NCBI RefSeq assembly: GCF_016774335.1
Contig: NZ_JAETWA010000042.1
Coordinates: forward strand, 199,121-263,120
DNA from: Luteimonas saliphila
Lineage (GTDB): Bacteria; Pseudomonadota; Gammaproteobacteria; Xanthomonadales; Xanthomonadaceae
DNA length: 64,000 nucleotides
Reading direction: 5' to 3'
The number at the start of each line of letters is the position of its first letter. The first letter of the stretch is position 1. Shown piece by piece: positions 53,644-63,145 of this stretch. The translations under genes and the position numbers were made by a program. Below the pieces are notes generated by a model. It made no database searches, had not been told where the DNA came from, and worked only from the letters and a program-made list of their open reading frames with translations.

Positions 53644-53678
53644 AAAACGCCGAAGGGCCGCTTGCGCAGCCCTTCGGC
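53644..53678 (-). terminator. Intrinsic terminator of metK
   Basis: 9-bp stem GCCGAAGGG/CCCTTCGGC followed on the minus strand by GTTTTC, 19 bases after the metK stop. The remaining gap 53481-53643 holds nothing recognisable. Confidence 0.8.
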
Positions 53679-53696
53679 TTCACCGCTGGCGCGTGC

Positions 53697-54905
53697 TCAG
53701 CGCTTCGCGGCCTTCTTCAGCTCATCGGCCTTGTCGGTCTTCTCCCAGGAGAAGGCGGTGGCCTTGTGCTTCTTGCCGGCGCCGTCGACGTACTCGACCT
53801 CCCTGGGCTTGCGGCCGAAGTGGCCGTAGGCGGCGGTGGCCTGGTAGATCGGGTGCTCCAGGTCCAGCATCCGGGTGATGCCGTATGGGCGCAGGTCGAA
53901 GTGCTTGCGGATCAGCTTCTCGATCACGTCGTCGCCGACCTTGCCGGTGCCGAAGGTGGTGACCGAGATCGAGGTCGGCTCGGCCACGCCGATCGCGTAG
54001 CTCACCTGCACCTCGCACCTGTCGGCCAGGCCCGCGGCGACGATGTTCTTGGCCACGTAGCGCGCGGCGTAGGCGGCGCTGCGGTCGACCTTCGACGGAT
54101 CCTTGCCCGAGAACGCGCCGCCGCCGTGGCGGGCCATGCCGCCGTAGGTGTCGACGATGATCTTGCGCCCGGTCAGGCCGCAGTCGCCCACCGGCCCGCC
54201 GATCACGAACTTGCCGGTCGGGTTGATGTGCACCTTGTTCTTCGCCAGCGACTCGAGCCACTTCTTCGGCAGCACCGGCTTGAGGATGTGCTCGCGTACG
54301 GCCTCCACCAGGTCCTTCTGCTTGATGTCGGGGTCGTGCTGGGTGGACAGCACCACCGCGTCCAGGCCGAGGATCGCGTTGCCGTCGTAGCGCAGGGTGA
54401 CCTGGCTCTTCGCATCGGGACGCAGCCACTTGAGCTTGCCGTTCTTGCGTACCTTCGCCTGCTGCTCGACCAGGCGGTGGCTGTAGTACAGCGGCGCCGG
54501 CATGTATTCGGGCGCCTCGTTGCAGGCGTAGCCGAACATCAGGCCCTGGTCGCCGGCGCCCTGTTCCTCGGGCTTCTTGCGGTCGACGCCCTGGTTGATG
54601 TCGGGCGACTGCTTGCCGAGCATGTTGATGATCGCGCAGGTGTGGCCGTCGAAACCCACGCTGGAGTTGTCGTAGCCGATGTCGTTGATCACCTTGCGCG
54701 CCAGCGCCTCGATGTCCACCCAGGCCGTGGTGGTGACCTCGCCGGCGACGATCGCCGCACCGGTCTTGACCATCGTCTCGCAGGCCACGCGCGCGCGCTT
54801 GTCCTGGGCCAGGATCGCGTCCAGCACCGCGTCGGAAAGCTGGTCGGCGATCTTGTCCGGATGGCCTTCCGAGACCGATTCGGAAGTGAACAGGTAGCTG
54901 GACAT
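53697..54905 (-). CDS. metK: S-adenosylmethionine synthetase MetK
   Basis: Makes SAM from methionine and ATP. 402 residues. Motifs: [33 protein letters not shown], the P-loop-like [19 protein letters not shown] and [12 protein letters not shown] longer open frame upstream has no family sequence; ATG 54905 is the family start. The leader has AT-rich sequence, and an inverted promoter-like repeat lies at 55107-55140. It forms part of the methyl cycle with ahcY and metF. Confidence 0.98.
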   Translation of the reverse strand: MSSYLFTSESVSEGHPDKIADQLSDAVLDAILAQDKRARVACETMVKTGAAIVAGEVTTTAWVDIEALARKVINDIGYDNSSVGFDGHTCAIINMLGKQSPDINQGVDRKKPEEQGAGDQGLMFGYACNEAPEYMPAPLYYSHRLVEQQAKVRKNGKLKWLRPDAKSQVTLRYDGNAILGLDAVVLSTQHDPDIKQKDLVEAVREHILKPVLPKKWLESLAKNKVHINPTGKFVIGGPVGDCGLTGRKIIVDTYGGMARHGGGAFSGKDPSKVDRSAAYAARYVAKNIVAAGLADRCEVQVSYAIGVAEPTSISVTTFGTGKVGDDVIEKLIRKHFDLRPYGITRMLDLEHPIYQATAAYGHFGRKPREVEYVDGAGKKHKATAFSWEKTDKADELKKAAKR

Positions 54906-55106
54906 CGACTTATATCCTTCAATTCGGATGAAAAGATGGGTGCGGATGATACACGGGCCGGGGCCGGGGCGCATCATGCCGGCCCGGGTGTTGCAAGGGG
55001 TTAACAGCTCAGTGCCGCACCGCGCCGTCCGCGCCTGACCCTTCTGGGTCGGTCGCCGGTCACGCAACTGCGGGCGGCGATCGGCGCCTGAACAATGTCC
55101 ACGAAA

Positions 55107-55140
55107 GTTATACCACTGGATGTTTATTGGGTGGTATAAC
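55107..55140. promoter_or_regulatory. Inverted repeat GTTATACCA/TGGTATAAC, possible bidirectional promoter/operator
   Basis: Perfect 9-base arms, 16-base spacer. Each arm reads TGGTATAAC outward, an extended -10-like sequence, toward metK on one side and the nucleotidyltransferase gene on the other. It may be an operator as well. Confidence 0.55.
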
Positions 55141-55164
55141 CTCGGCATTGCCCGGGAGCCTGCC

Positions 55165-56214
55165 ATGCCCCTGTACCGCGAATTGCCCGCCGCCGCCCAG
55201 GCCGCCTACGCCGAACTGTACGAACAGGTGCAGGTGGCGGAAGCTTCGCGCTCGCCGGCCTTCCTGACCGGCAAGGTCGGCTGGAAGACGATCAAGGGCC
55301 GGCGCTACGGCTACTGGCAGTTCAAGGAGATCGACGGCCGCAAGCGCGAGTACTACCTCGGGCCGGAAGGGCCGGCCGTGGCCGCCATCGAACGCGCACG
55401 CGCGCAGGGTGCGCCGGCGCTGGAGGCCGTGTCTCGCCAGGCCGCCGCGGCCGTGGCGCAGGGCAACCAGGTCACGCCCGCGAAACAGTTCCGCATCGTC
55501 AAGCGCTTTGCCGACTACCAGTTCTTCCGTGCGGGCGGACTGCTGGTGGGCACGCACGCGTTCCTGGCGCTGGGCAACCAGCTGGGCGTGGCCTGGGGCA
55601 GCGGCACGCGCACGCTGGACCTCGATTTCGCGCACTCGGGGCCGGGCGGCAACGTCGCCATGGCGCTGCCGGCAGATCTGAAGATCAGCCTGCACGACGC
55701 GCTGGAATCGCTGGAAATGGGATTCCTGCCGGCGCTGGGTGGGACCAAGGGATTCGCCAGCAACTACATGAGCGAGAAGGAACCGGACCTGCGCATCGAT
55801 TTCCTGACCGTGCGCCGCCGCAACAACGACGAGGTGCAGATGCCGGATCTCGGCGTCGCCCTGGTGCCGCTCAAATTCATGGAATACCTGCTGGAGCGGC
55901 CGGGGCAGGGCGTGCTGCTGGATCGTGCCGATGCGTGCATGGTCAACCTGCCGGATCCGGCGCGCTACGGCCTGCACAAGCTGCTGGTCGCGGCCGAGCG
56001 CGGGTCGCGCCACGCCAAGTACCGCAAGGACATCCTGCAGGCGCTGGCGCTGATCGAATGGCATCTGGAACGCGCGCCTACGTTGCTGGCCGATGCCTGG
56101 CAGGACCTGCGCGCGCGCGGTACGGGCTGGGAGAAACGTGCCCGCGCTTCGCTGGCGCAGGCTCCGGCGGCGCAGCGGCCGCTGCTGACGCGGTTCGGGC
56201 AACTCGTGGACTGA
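55165..56214 (+). CDS. GSU2403-type nucleotidyltransferase fold protein
   Basis: 349 residues from ATG 55165 (ATG 55120 would start inside the inverted repeat). The family core is [20 protein letters not shown], with T-x-D-L-D-F at TRTLDLDFA and later DLRIDFLTV, forming the metal-binding acidic residues of a nucleotidyltransferase. The N-terminal part has [20 protein letters not shown]. Related proteins occur in toxin-antitoxin and defence contexts, but no antitoxin-like gene is next to it. The function is unknown. Confidence 0.75.
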   Translation: MPLYRELPAAAQAAYAELYEQVQVAEASRSPAFLTGKVGWKTIKGRRYGYWQFKEIDGRKREYYLGPEGPAVAAIERARAQGAPALEAVSRQAAAAVAQGNQVTPAKQFRIVKRFADYQFFRAGGLLVGTHAFLALGNQLGVAWGSGTRTLDLDFAHSGPGGNVAMALPADLKISLHDALESLEMGFLPALGGTKGFASNYMSEKEPDLRIDFLTVRRRNNDEVQMPDLGVALVPLKFMEYLLERPGQGVLLDRADACMVNLPDPARYGLHKLLVAAERGSRHAKYRKDILQALALIEWHLERAPTLLADAWQDLRARGTGWEKRARASLAQAPAAQRPLLTRFGQLVD

Positions 56215-56307
56215 GCCAACGTTGTCACGCCGCCGCAGGAAAACCGCAACGCGGCTGTCGTGCCCCGCGCGCAGGCTGCCGGCCAACCGGGCCGACCCCT
56301 GAGCGCC

Positions 56308-58017
56308 ATGCCTCCGATCGAGGAAAGACTGCAGTCGCGGTTCCCGCACTGGTTCCGGGGCCGGCGTGCCGGCATCGCGCGGCCCCTGCTGCGTGGTGCG
56401 TCGCGCTGGACGCGGCTGGACGCGATCGACGCGTTCCTCGACGGGCACGGGCACCTGCGCGGGCTCGAATTCGTGTCGGCCGCGCTGCGCTTCCTGGAGG
56501 CCGACTGCCGGATCGATGCGGCGGACCTGGCACGGATCCCGGCGCAGGGGCGGGTGGTGATCGTCGCCAACCATCCCTCCGGCGCGCTCGATGCGCTGGC
56601 GCTGCTGGATGCGGTGGGTCGTGTGCGCCAGGACGTGCGCATCGTGGCCAACGACCTGCTGGCCGCGATCGAGCCGCTGGCGGGCCTGTTGCTGCCGGTG
56701 CGGGTGTTCGGCGGGCGTGCGCGGACCGACAGCCTGCATGCGATCGAGGATGCGCTGCGGGCCGAGCGCTGCGTGATCGTGTTTCCCGCCGGCGAGGTGT
56801 CGCGGCTGTCGCTGCGCGGCGTGCGCGACGGCCACTGGCGTCGTGGCTGCCTGCATTTCGCCCGGCGTACGGCCTCGCCGGTGCTGCCGGTGCGGATCGT
56901 CGCGCGCAACTCGGCGTTGTTCTATGGCGCTTCGGCATTGTTCCGCCCCGCGGGCACGGTACTGCTTGCGCGCGAGATGTTCGCGCGCCGTCGCCATCCG
57001 TTGCGGCTGCACGTGGGCGAGCCGGTCTGCCTGGCACCCGATGCCGACGCGCGTGGGCAGCTGCGCGAAGTACGCCGCGCGCTATACCGCCTCGGTGCGG
57101 CGGCCGCTCCGGCAATCCGCCGGGAGACGCTCGCCGCGCCGCTGCCCGCGCGGCGCCTGCGCGTGGCGATCGCGGCCACCGAACTGCTGGGCGCCACCGC
57201 CGATGGCAAGCAGCTCCGCCTGGCCCGTTGCGGCGAGGGTGCGCCATTGCTGCTGGAGATCGGGCGCCTGCGCGAACGCGCGTTCCGTTCGGTGGGCGAG
57301 GGGACCGGCCGCGCGCGCGACATCGACGGCTTCGACCTCGACTACGACCACCTGCTGGTGTGGGATGAGGCTGCAGGACGCATCGCCGGCGCCTACCGGA
57401 TCGCGCGATGCGCGGCGATCCTGCGCAGCCGCGGCCTCGGCGGGCTCTACACCGCATCCCTGTTCCGCTACACCGAGGCGGCGTTGCCGCGCCTGGACGC
57501 GGGCATGGAGCTGGGTCGCAGCTTCGTCGATCCGGATTACCGCGGCGGACGCAGTCTCGACTATCTGTGGCAGGGCATCGGCGCCTACCTGCGGCGCCAT
57601 CCGCAGGTGCGCTACCTGTACGGCGCGGTGTCGATGAGCGCAGCGCTGCCGGCCGCGGCGAGCGCGAAGATCGTCGTCCACTACCGGCGCCACCACGGCG
57701 CGGGGGACGTGCCGCTGGCGGTCGCGCGCAGGCCGTATCCCGACACGGCGCTTCCCGACTGCGCCGGCGAGGATGCGGACGCGGCGTTCGAGCGGTTGAA
57801 GGACGAGCTGGCCGCGTACGGCGTCGCGGTCCCGGTGCTTTATCGCCAGTACACCGCGCTGTGCGAGCCGGGCGGCGCGCGCCTGCTCGCGTTCGGCGTG
57901 GATCCGGCGTTCAGCGATTCGATCGACGGACTGGTCGAGGTCGACCTGCACCGCGTCCGTAAGCTCAAGCGGGCCAGGTACCTGGGCCCGCGGGCGGTTG
58001 CCGGAGCGGCGGCATGA
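56308..58017 (+). CDS. olsF: Bifunctional ornithine-lipid synthase, OlsF type
   Basis: 569 residues. The N-terminal half is a PlsC-like O-acyltransferase (VVIVANHPSGALDALALL with the H-x5-D catalytic pair; FPAGEVSRLS), and the C-terminal half is an OlsB-like GNAT/hemolysin-type N-acyltransferase (VWDEAAGRIAGAYRIARC; MELGRSFVDPDYRGGRSLDY, then LWQGIGAYL). Such fusions (OlsF) make ornithine lipids, phosphorus-free membrane lipids used under phosphate limitation. The stop overlaps the following phosphatase start as ATGA. The N-terminal motif is H-x5-D rather than H-x4-D, as in hemolysin-type acyltransferases. The enzyme class is confident; the exact product is inferred. Confidence 0.82.
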   Translation: MPPIEERLQSRFPHWFRGRRAGIARPLLRGASRWTRLDAIDAFLDGHGHLRGLEFVSAALRFLEADCRIDAADLARIPAQGRVVIVANHPSGALDALALLDAVGRVRQDVRIVANDLLAAIEPLAGLLLPVRVFGGRARTDSLHAIEDALRAERCVIVFPAGEVSRLSLRGVRDGHWRRGCLHFARRTASPVLPVRIVARNSALFYGASALFRPAGTVLLAREMFARRRHPLRLHVGEPVCLAPDADARGQLREVRRALYRLGAAAAPAIRRETLAAPLPARRLRVAIAATELLGATADGKQLRLARCGEGAPLLLEIGRLRERAFRSVGEGTGRARDIDGFDLDYDHLLVWDEAAGRIAGAYRIARCAAILRSRGLGGLYTASLFRYTEAALPRLDAGMELGRSFVDPDYRGGRSLDYLWQGIGAYLRRHPQVRYLYGAVSMSAALPAAASAKIVVHYRRHHGAGDVPLAVARRPYPDTALPDCAGEDADAAFERLKDELAAYGVAVPVLYRQYTALCEPGGARLLAFGVDPAFSDSIDGLVEVDLHRVRKLKRARYLGPRAVAGAAA

Positions 58018-58823
58018 GCCCGCTGTCGCCATGCCGCAGCCTCTTCCTCTCCGACGTGCACCTGGGCTCGCGCCACTGCCACGCGGCGGAGCTGTCGGAT
58101 TTCCTCGAACGCGTGCAGTGCGAGCGCCTGTACCTGGTCGGCGACATCGTCGACCTGTGGTGGATGTCGAAGCGTCGCGCGGCCTGGGGGCCGGCGCACA
58201 ACCGCGTGGTCGAGGCGCTGCATGCGCTGTCCCGCGAGGGGACGGAACTGATCTACGTGCCGGGCAACCACGACCGTGCGGTGCGCCGCCTGTGCGGCCT
58301 GGTGCTGCCGACGATGCAGGTACGCCGGCGCGCGATCCACGTCACCGCCGACGGCCGCCGGCTGCTGGTGGTGCATGGCGACGACTACGACAGCATCACC
58401 CACTTCGGTGGGCTGCAGGAGCGTTTCGGAGACTGGCTCTACTACCGCATCCTGACAGGCAACCGCCTGCTCAACGCCTCGCGCCGCCGGTTCGGCCTGC
58501 GCTACTGGTCGCTCTCGGAGTTCCTCAAGCGCCGTAGCGCTGCCGCCGAGCGCTACATCGCGCGCTTCGTGCAGGCCGGGCTGGACGACGTGCGCCAGCG
58601 TGGGCTCGACGGAATCGTCTGCGGGCATATCCACCGCGCCGCGCTGCTGCGGCGCGATGGACTGGTCTACGCCAACGACGGCGACTGGGTGGAAAGCCTC
58701 ACCGCGTTGGCCGAAGACCACGACGGCACCCTGCGGCTGCTGTCGCACCGGGGCGAGACGCTCGCGGAGATCGCGCCTCGGCTGCGGCTGGTGCAGCCCG
58801 GACCGCTCGCGCGCGCGGCCTGA
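58014..58823 (+). CDS. LpxH-like metallophosphoesterase
   Basis: 269 residues. Calcineurin-type motifs: LFLSDVHLGSR, VGDIVDLWW, VPGNHDRAV, VVHGDDYD and CGHIHRA. It resembles UDP-2,3-diacylglucosamine diphosphatases of the LpxH family in size and in DLWWM. It is overlapped by olsF (ATGA), so the pair likely acts in envelope lipid metabolism; the substrate may be a UDP-lipid or a related pyrophosphate. Confidence 0.85.
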   Translation: MSPLSPCRSLFLSDVHLGSRHCHAAELSDFLERVQCERLYLVGDIVDLWWMSKRRAAWGPAHNRVVEALHALSREGTELIYVPGNHDRAVRRLCGLVLPTMQVRRRAIHVTADGRRLLVVHGDDYDSITHFGGLQERFGDWLYYRILTGNRLLNASRRRFGLRYWSLSEFLKRRSAAAERYIARFVQAGLDDVRQRGLDGIVCGHIHRAALLRRDGLVYANDGDWVESLTALAEDHDGTLRLLSHRGETLAEIAPRLRLVQPGPLARAA

Positions 58824-58890
58824 AACCCGGGCCCGCCGCCCTGTCACGCCCACGGCGGCGTTGCGGCGCGAAAGCGGCGACAATGCGCGC

Positions 58891-59651
58891 ATGTCCGCCG
58901 TGCCCATGTCCGAAGACGCGATCCGCGAGTTCGAGCACCTGCTCGGCGAAAAGGCCGTGCCGAACGGTGGCATGACGCTGGAGTGGGTGGACGGATATTT
59001 CAGTGCGCTCATCGTCGGTCCCGCGACCGTTTCGCCCGCGCGGCAGCTCTCGCGGATCTGGGGCGTTGCGATGGCGGAGGCGGACGAAGCCGGCGCTACC
59101 GCGATGCTCGAGGCCACGGTCGCGTTCTGGAATCACATCGTCTGGCGGGTGGCGCAACCGTTGCCGGACGAGGATGCCGAACCGGATCCCGCGGACATGC
59201 AGGTGATGCCCCTGCTGCAGACGCCCGCCTTCGACGAGGACGCGGACCAGTTCCCCGACAGCGTCCGCGATTTCCGGTGGGCGCGCTGTGGGCCGACGGC
59301 TTCCTGGCCGGGGTCGGGCAGGCGGGCGAGGGGTGGGACCGCTGGTGCGCGATCGACGAATCGCTGCGGGAAAGCCTGGACGAAGTGGCACGGCTGACCT
59401 TGTTCGATGGCGCGTACGGCGCCGAACCCGCCCCCGTCGATGCCCCGGCCTCGCCGGACTTCGAGGAACGCTGGGAAATCCTGGCCGGCGTGCCGGGCCT
59501 GCTCCAGTACTGCAACGAGATGCGCCAGGACGGCGTGTTCCCGCAGGCGCCGCGACGGCGCGAGGCGGTCCCGGGGCGCAACGATCCGTGTCCGTGCGGC
59601 AGCGGCAGGAAATACAAGAAGTGCTGTGGGGCTGGTGTGACCCTGCACTGA
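58891..59651 (+). pseudogene. YecA/UPF0149-SEC-C protein split by a frameshift
   Basis: Frame 1 encodes the N-terminal UPF0149 part ([35 protein letters not shown]) to about 59272. The rest of the domain ([20 protein letters not shown]) and the SEC-C zinc motif ([19 protein letters not shown]) continue in frame 3 to 59651. One missing C in the run at 59273-59275 (TTCCGG for TTCCCGG) would restore a single 254-codon frame. It is either a real recent frameshift or a sequencing error. The intact protein would be a zinc-binding YecA family member. Confidence 0.8.
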
Positions 59652-59716
59652 GCGGGTCGCGGAAGGCACACGTTGTGTCGCTACGGCGAGTCGGCACCGC
59701 CAACTAGAATGATGGC

Positions 59717-60751
59717 ATGGATTCCCTCAGCCAACTCCTGCTCGGCGCCGCGGTCGCCGGTGCGGTCGTGCCGGCCGCGCACCGCCGCGCGGCGATGCTC
59801 GCCGGTGCCGCGCTCGGCACCCTGCCCGACCTCGATTCGTTTCCCATCGCGCTGTTCACCGACGACCCCGTCGCGCTGATGACGCTGCATCGCGCTTTCA
59901 GCCATTCGCTGTTCGTGCTGCCACTGCTGGCGTGGGCGATCTGGGCACTGTTCCGTCGGCGCGGGGGGCGGGTGGCCGCGGCCCCACGGCCCTGGTTCGC
60001 GGCGATCCAGCTGGCCCTGATCACGCACCCGCTGCTGGACGCGTTCACGGTCTACGGCACCCAGTTGCTGTGGCCGCTGGCGACGCCGCCGGTGATGTGG
60101 TCGAGCGTGTTCATCATCGATCCGGGCTATACGTTGTGGCTGCTGCTGGGCGTGGTGGTGGCGATATTCGGGGGGGCGAGGCCACTCGCACGGCACGCGC
60201 TGGTGGCGGGCCTGGCGTTGAGCTGCGCCTACCTCGGCTGGTCGCTGCTGGCCAAGGCGATGGTCGAGCGCGAGGCGGAGCGCTCGCTGGCGGCGCTGGG
60301 CCTAGCGGATGCGCCGCGCTTCTCGGTGCCGATGCCGTTCAACACGCTGCTGTGGCGGGTGGTGGCGATGACGCCGGACGGGTTCGTCGAGGGCGAGCAT
60401 TCGCTGGTCGCGGATGCGCGGCCGATCGCGTTCCGTCGTCACGGCTCCGACGTGGCAGCGCTCGCCCAGGTCGCGGATGTCCCGGCGGTGGCCCGGCTGG
60501 CGTGGTTCAACCATGGGTTCATGAAGGCGCAGCAGCGCGACGGCCAACTGGTCCTGAGCGACCTGCGCATGGGCGCAGAGCCCGACTATAGCTTCAACTT
60601 CGCCGTGGCCGAGCGTGACGGTGGCGGCTGGCGCGAGATCCCGTCCGAGCAGTTGTCGTGGCCCTGGGAAGCCCGGCGCCGCCTGCCGCAGATGTGGGAC
60701 CGCATCTGGGAGGAGCCTGCGGCCACGGCGGTACGACCCGGTACGTATTGA
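59717..60751 (+). CDS. Membrane-bound metal-dependent hydrolase (DUF457/YdjM-like)
   Basis: 344 residues. N-terminal helices with LPDLDSFP, HRAFSHSLFVLPLLAW and ALITHPLLDAFTVYGTQLLW carry the His/Asp residues of the DUF457 family of inner-membrane predicted metalloenzymes. The C-terminal 150 residues form a soluble domain. The reaction is not known. It is convergent with the cdsA-plsC operon, with a repeat pair between them. Confidence 0.85.
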   Translation: MDSLSQLLLGAAVAGAVVPAAHRRAAMLAGAALGTLPDLDSFPIALFTDDPVALMTLHRAFSHSLFVLPLLAWAIWALFRRRGGRVAAAPRPWFAAIQLALITHPLLDAFTVYGTQLLWPLATPPVMWSSVFIIDPGYTLWLLLGVVVAIFGGARPLARHALVAGLALSCAYLGWSLLAKAMVEREAERSLAALGLADAPRFSVPMPFNTLLWRVVAMTPDGFVEGEHSLVADARPIAFRRHGSDVAALAQVADVPAVARLAWFNHGFMKAQQRDGQLVLSDLRMGAEPDYSFNFAVAERDGGGWREIPSEQLSWPWEARRRLPQMWDRIWEEPAATAVRPGTY

Positions 60752-60760
60752 TTCTGCGTT

Positions 60761-60875
60761 CCCCGGATGCGCTGCGCTTATCCGGGCTACGTCGGCGTAG
60801 CCCGGCCAAGGCCGCAGGCCGCCGCCGGGGATGGTGGCGCGGTGTCCCGGATGCGCTGCGCTTATCCGGGCTACG
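60761..60875. repeat. Direct repeat pair CCCGGATGCGCTGCGCTTATCCGGG
   Basis: Two near-identical 30-base copies (60761-60791, 60845-60875), each a CCCGGATxxx/xxATCCGGG palindrome followed by CTACG. The second copy provides the cdsA stop codon (TAG on the minus strand at 60873-60871). A REP-like element at a convergent gene boundary. Confidence 0.85.
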
Positions 60876-61812
60876 CGGGGAACCAGTAGCGGGTGAAGTG
60901 GAAGAACACGGGCGCGGCGAACACCACCGAGTCCATCCGGTCCATCATCCCGCCGTGGCCTTCGATCATCCGGCCCCAGTCCTTGGCGCCGAGGCTGCGC
61001 TTGACCGCCGACAGCGCCAGCCCGCCGCACACGCCCGCGACCACGATCACGCCCGACATGCCCGCCGCCTGCAGCGGCGTGAACGGCGTCATCCACCACA
61101 GCGCGGTGCCGATGCCCACCGCCGCCAGGCCACCGCCGATCAGGCCCTCCACCGTCTTCGACGGGCTCACCAGCGGCGCCAGCTTGCGCCGGCCGAACAG
61201 CTTGCCGAACACGTACTGCATCACGTCGCTGATCTGCACCACCAGCATCAGGTAGAGCAGCAGCAGCTGGCCGGTGCCGGGCGGCGCGTCCGGGTGCAGG
61301 ATCATCAGCGCCGGCGCATGGCTGATGCAGTAGATCGCGATCATCACGCCCCACTGGATCTTGGTGCTGCGCTCGAGGAAGTCGGTGGTGTCGCCGCCGA
61401 ACACCGCCAGCACCGGCAGCGCCAGGAACGCGTAGACCGGGATGAAGATCGCGAACAGCCCGTACCACTGGTCGAAGATCAGCCAGTACTGGATCGGGAT
61501 CAGCAGGTAGAACGCCGCCACCAGCGGCAGGTGGTCGCCGGCGCGGGTGGGGGTGAGGGTGATGAACTCGCGCAGCGCGAAGAACGAGATGAAGGCGAAC
61601 ACGACCAGGGTCGCCACCGGCCCGATCGCGAAGCAGGCCGCGAGCACGGCGACCATGCCCCACCAGGCGCGCACGCGGGCGTTGAGGTTGCGCACCGTCG
61701 CGCCGCCGCCGTCGGGGCCGCGGCGCGACAACCACCACCCCACCAGCGAGGCGACCAGCAGCAGGCCGACGATGCCGGAGAACACCAGGATGGTCTTGGT
61801 CTGCGGGCTCAT
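60871..61812 (-). CDS. Phosphatidate cytidylyltransferase (CdsA family)
   Basis: 313 residues, about eight hydrophobic helices. CDS signature: SPSKTVEGLIGGG, ALSAVKRSLGAKDWGRMIEG, and HGGMMDRMDSVVFAAP. It makes CDP-diacylglycerol from CTP and phosphatidic acid. It is the last gene of an operon with plsC and a CDP-alcohol transferase, overlapping plsC by ATGA. It may be a second CdsA beside the housekeeping copy. Confidence 0.92.
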   Translation of the reverse strand: MSPQTKTILVFSGIVGLLLVASLVGWWLSRRGPDGGGATVRNLNARVRAWWGMVAVLAACFAIGPVATLVVFAFISFFALREFITLTPTRAGDHLPLVAAFYLLIPIQYWLIFDQWYGLFAIFIPVYAFLALPVLAVFGGDTTDFLERSTKIQWGVMIAIYCISHAPALMILHPDAPPGTGQLLLLYLMLVVQISDVMQYVFGKLFGRRKLAPLVSPSKTVEGLIGGGLAAVGIGTALWWMTPFTPLQAAGMSGVIVVAGVCGGLALSAVKRSLGAKDWGRMIEGHGGMMDRMDSVVFAAPVFFHFTRYWFPA

Positions 61813-62420
61813 GCCATCGCCTCCACCGCCTCGCGGGCGCGTTCGAGAAACACTTCGCGCGGTTCGTCCTGCGCGCGTGGCAGTGGCGCGCCGAAGTTCA
61901 CGTTGCAGTAGAGGGGCAAGGGCAGCGGCAGCAGCGCGCCCTTGGGCAGGCTGCGATGCAGGGTGTCGAGATACACAGGCACCAGTTCCACGTGCGGATA
62001 CTCGCTGGCCAGGCGGAACAGGCCGCCTTTGAACTTCTGCGGCAGGCGCTCGTTGCTGCGGGTGCCTTCGGGGAACAGGATCAGCGAATCGCCCTGGTCC
62101 AGCGCTTCGCGCACCGGCGCCAGCGGGTCGGCGTCGGGCGTCTCGCGGTTGCGGTCGATCAGGATCGCACGCAGCACGCGGCCCGACAGCCAGCCGCGCA
62201 GGCCAGGCTTGTCCCAGTAGTCGCGGGCGGCGACCGGACGCACCTGCGCGCGCTGCTGCGGCGTGAGCGCCGACCAGATCGCCACGGTGTCGAGGTGGCT
62301 GGTGTGGTTGGCGAAGTAGATACACTGCCCGCCCGGCGGCGCGACGCGCCACTGCGCGCGTGCGCCGACCAGGGTGCGGGTGAATCCGACCAGGGCCGCG
62401 CCGCCGAGCCGGGCGATCAT
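61809..62420 (-). CDS. PlsC-like 1-acylglycerol-3-phosphate O-acyltransferase
   Basis: 203 residues. Catalytic ANHTSHLDT (H-x4-D) and LFPEGTRSNERLP; VPVYLDTLHRSLPKG follows. Makes phosphatidic acid or acylates a related lipid. It overlaps both neighbours (ATGA each side), so all three genes are co-translated. Confidence 0.92.
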   Translation of the reverse strand: MIARLGGAALVGFTRTLVGARAQWRVAPPGGQCIYFANHTSHLDTVAIWSALTPQQRAQVRPVAARDYWDKPGLRGWLSGRVLRAILIDRNRETPDADPLAPVREALDQGDSLILFPEGTRSNERLPQKFKGGLFRLASEYPHVELVPVYLDTLHRSLPKGALLPLPLPLYCNVNFGAPLPRAQDEPREVFLERAREAVEAMA

Positions 62421-63049
62421 CGCGCGGCCTCCAGCTGCCGCGCGATCGCGCGCAGGCGCGTCGCGCAGGTGAGCAGCGAACCCGCGGCGATGACCAGCAC
62501 CACCACGACCAGCACGTGACGCGATCCGGCGAACATCGCTTCGAATGGCGTCACCAGGCAGGCCAGCGTCATCAGCGCCATGCGATGCTGCTTGGCCATC
62601 GGCCCGCGGAAGTCCTGCGCCAGCCCAAGGGCGCCGCCGAGCGTGCGGACGTAGGCGGTGAGCGCAGCGAACAACGCCGCCGCCCATCCGGCCCAGGGCA
62701 GGCCCGCGGCGTAGCCGAGTGCGACGAGCAGCAGGCTGTCGGCAATCCGGTCGGGCACTTCGTTGTACAGCGCGCCGGTGGGCGTCGACTTGCCGCCTTC
62801 CACCGCCACCATGCCGTCGAACAGGTTGCACAGCAGCCGCAGCTGGATGCCGAGCGCGCACAGCCACGCGCCCCAGGGCGGCAGCCACAGCAGCGCCGCG
62901 GCGCCGGCGAAGACGATGCTGAGCACCGAGATCGCGTTGGGCGTGAGCGGCGAGCTCGCGAGCGCGGAGGCGATGCGCCGGACGAGGGCGTTGCCGCGCG
63001 CCTTGATCGGCCGGCGCGAAGCGTCCGTGCCCGGATCCTGCTGTTCCAT
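62417..63049 (-). CDS. CDP-alcohol phosphatidyltransferase with a variant motif
   Basis: 210 residues, about six helices. The family motif DG-x2-AR-x8-G-x3-D-x3-D appears here as DGMVAV-x8-GALYNEVPD, with Val in place of Arg and Asn in place of the third Asp. This is a known subfamily often linked to cdsA/plsC operons (compare E. coli YnbA). Makes a phospholipid from CDP-DAG and an unknown alcohol. It is the first gene of the operon. Confidence 0.85.
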   Translation of the reverse strand: MEQQDPGTDASRRPIKARGNALVRRIASALASSPLTPNAISVLSIVFAGAAALLWLPPWGAWLCALGIQLRLLCNLFDGMVAVEGGKSTPTGALYNEVPDRIADSLLLVALGYAAGLPWAGWAAALFAALTAYVRTLGGALGLAQDFRGPMAKQHRMALMTLACLVTPFEAMFAGSRHVLVVVVLVIAAGSLLTCATRLRAIARQLEAAR

Positions 63050-63145
63050 CGCGATGTCTTCCCGTCGAGCGCCGCCGGCGGCGGGCGTTCCCCATGCGCC
63101 CGCATGATCGTCAGCCCCGCCCGCGCTGGCAAGCCCATGCGTGGC

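Noticed and set aside
55165..56214. Toxin-antitoxin module at the nucleotidyltransferase gene
   Set aside because: No small antitoxin-like or AbiEi-like gene lies next to it; the neighbours are metK and olsF.
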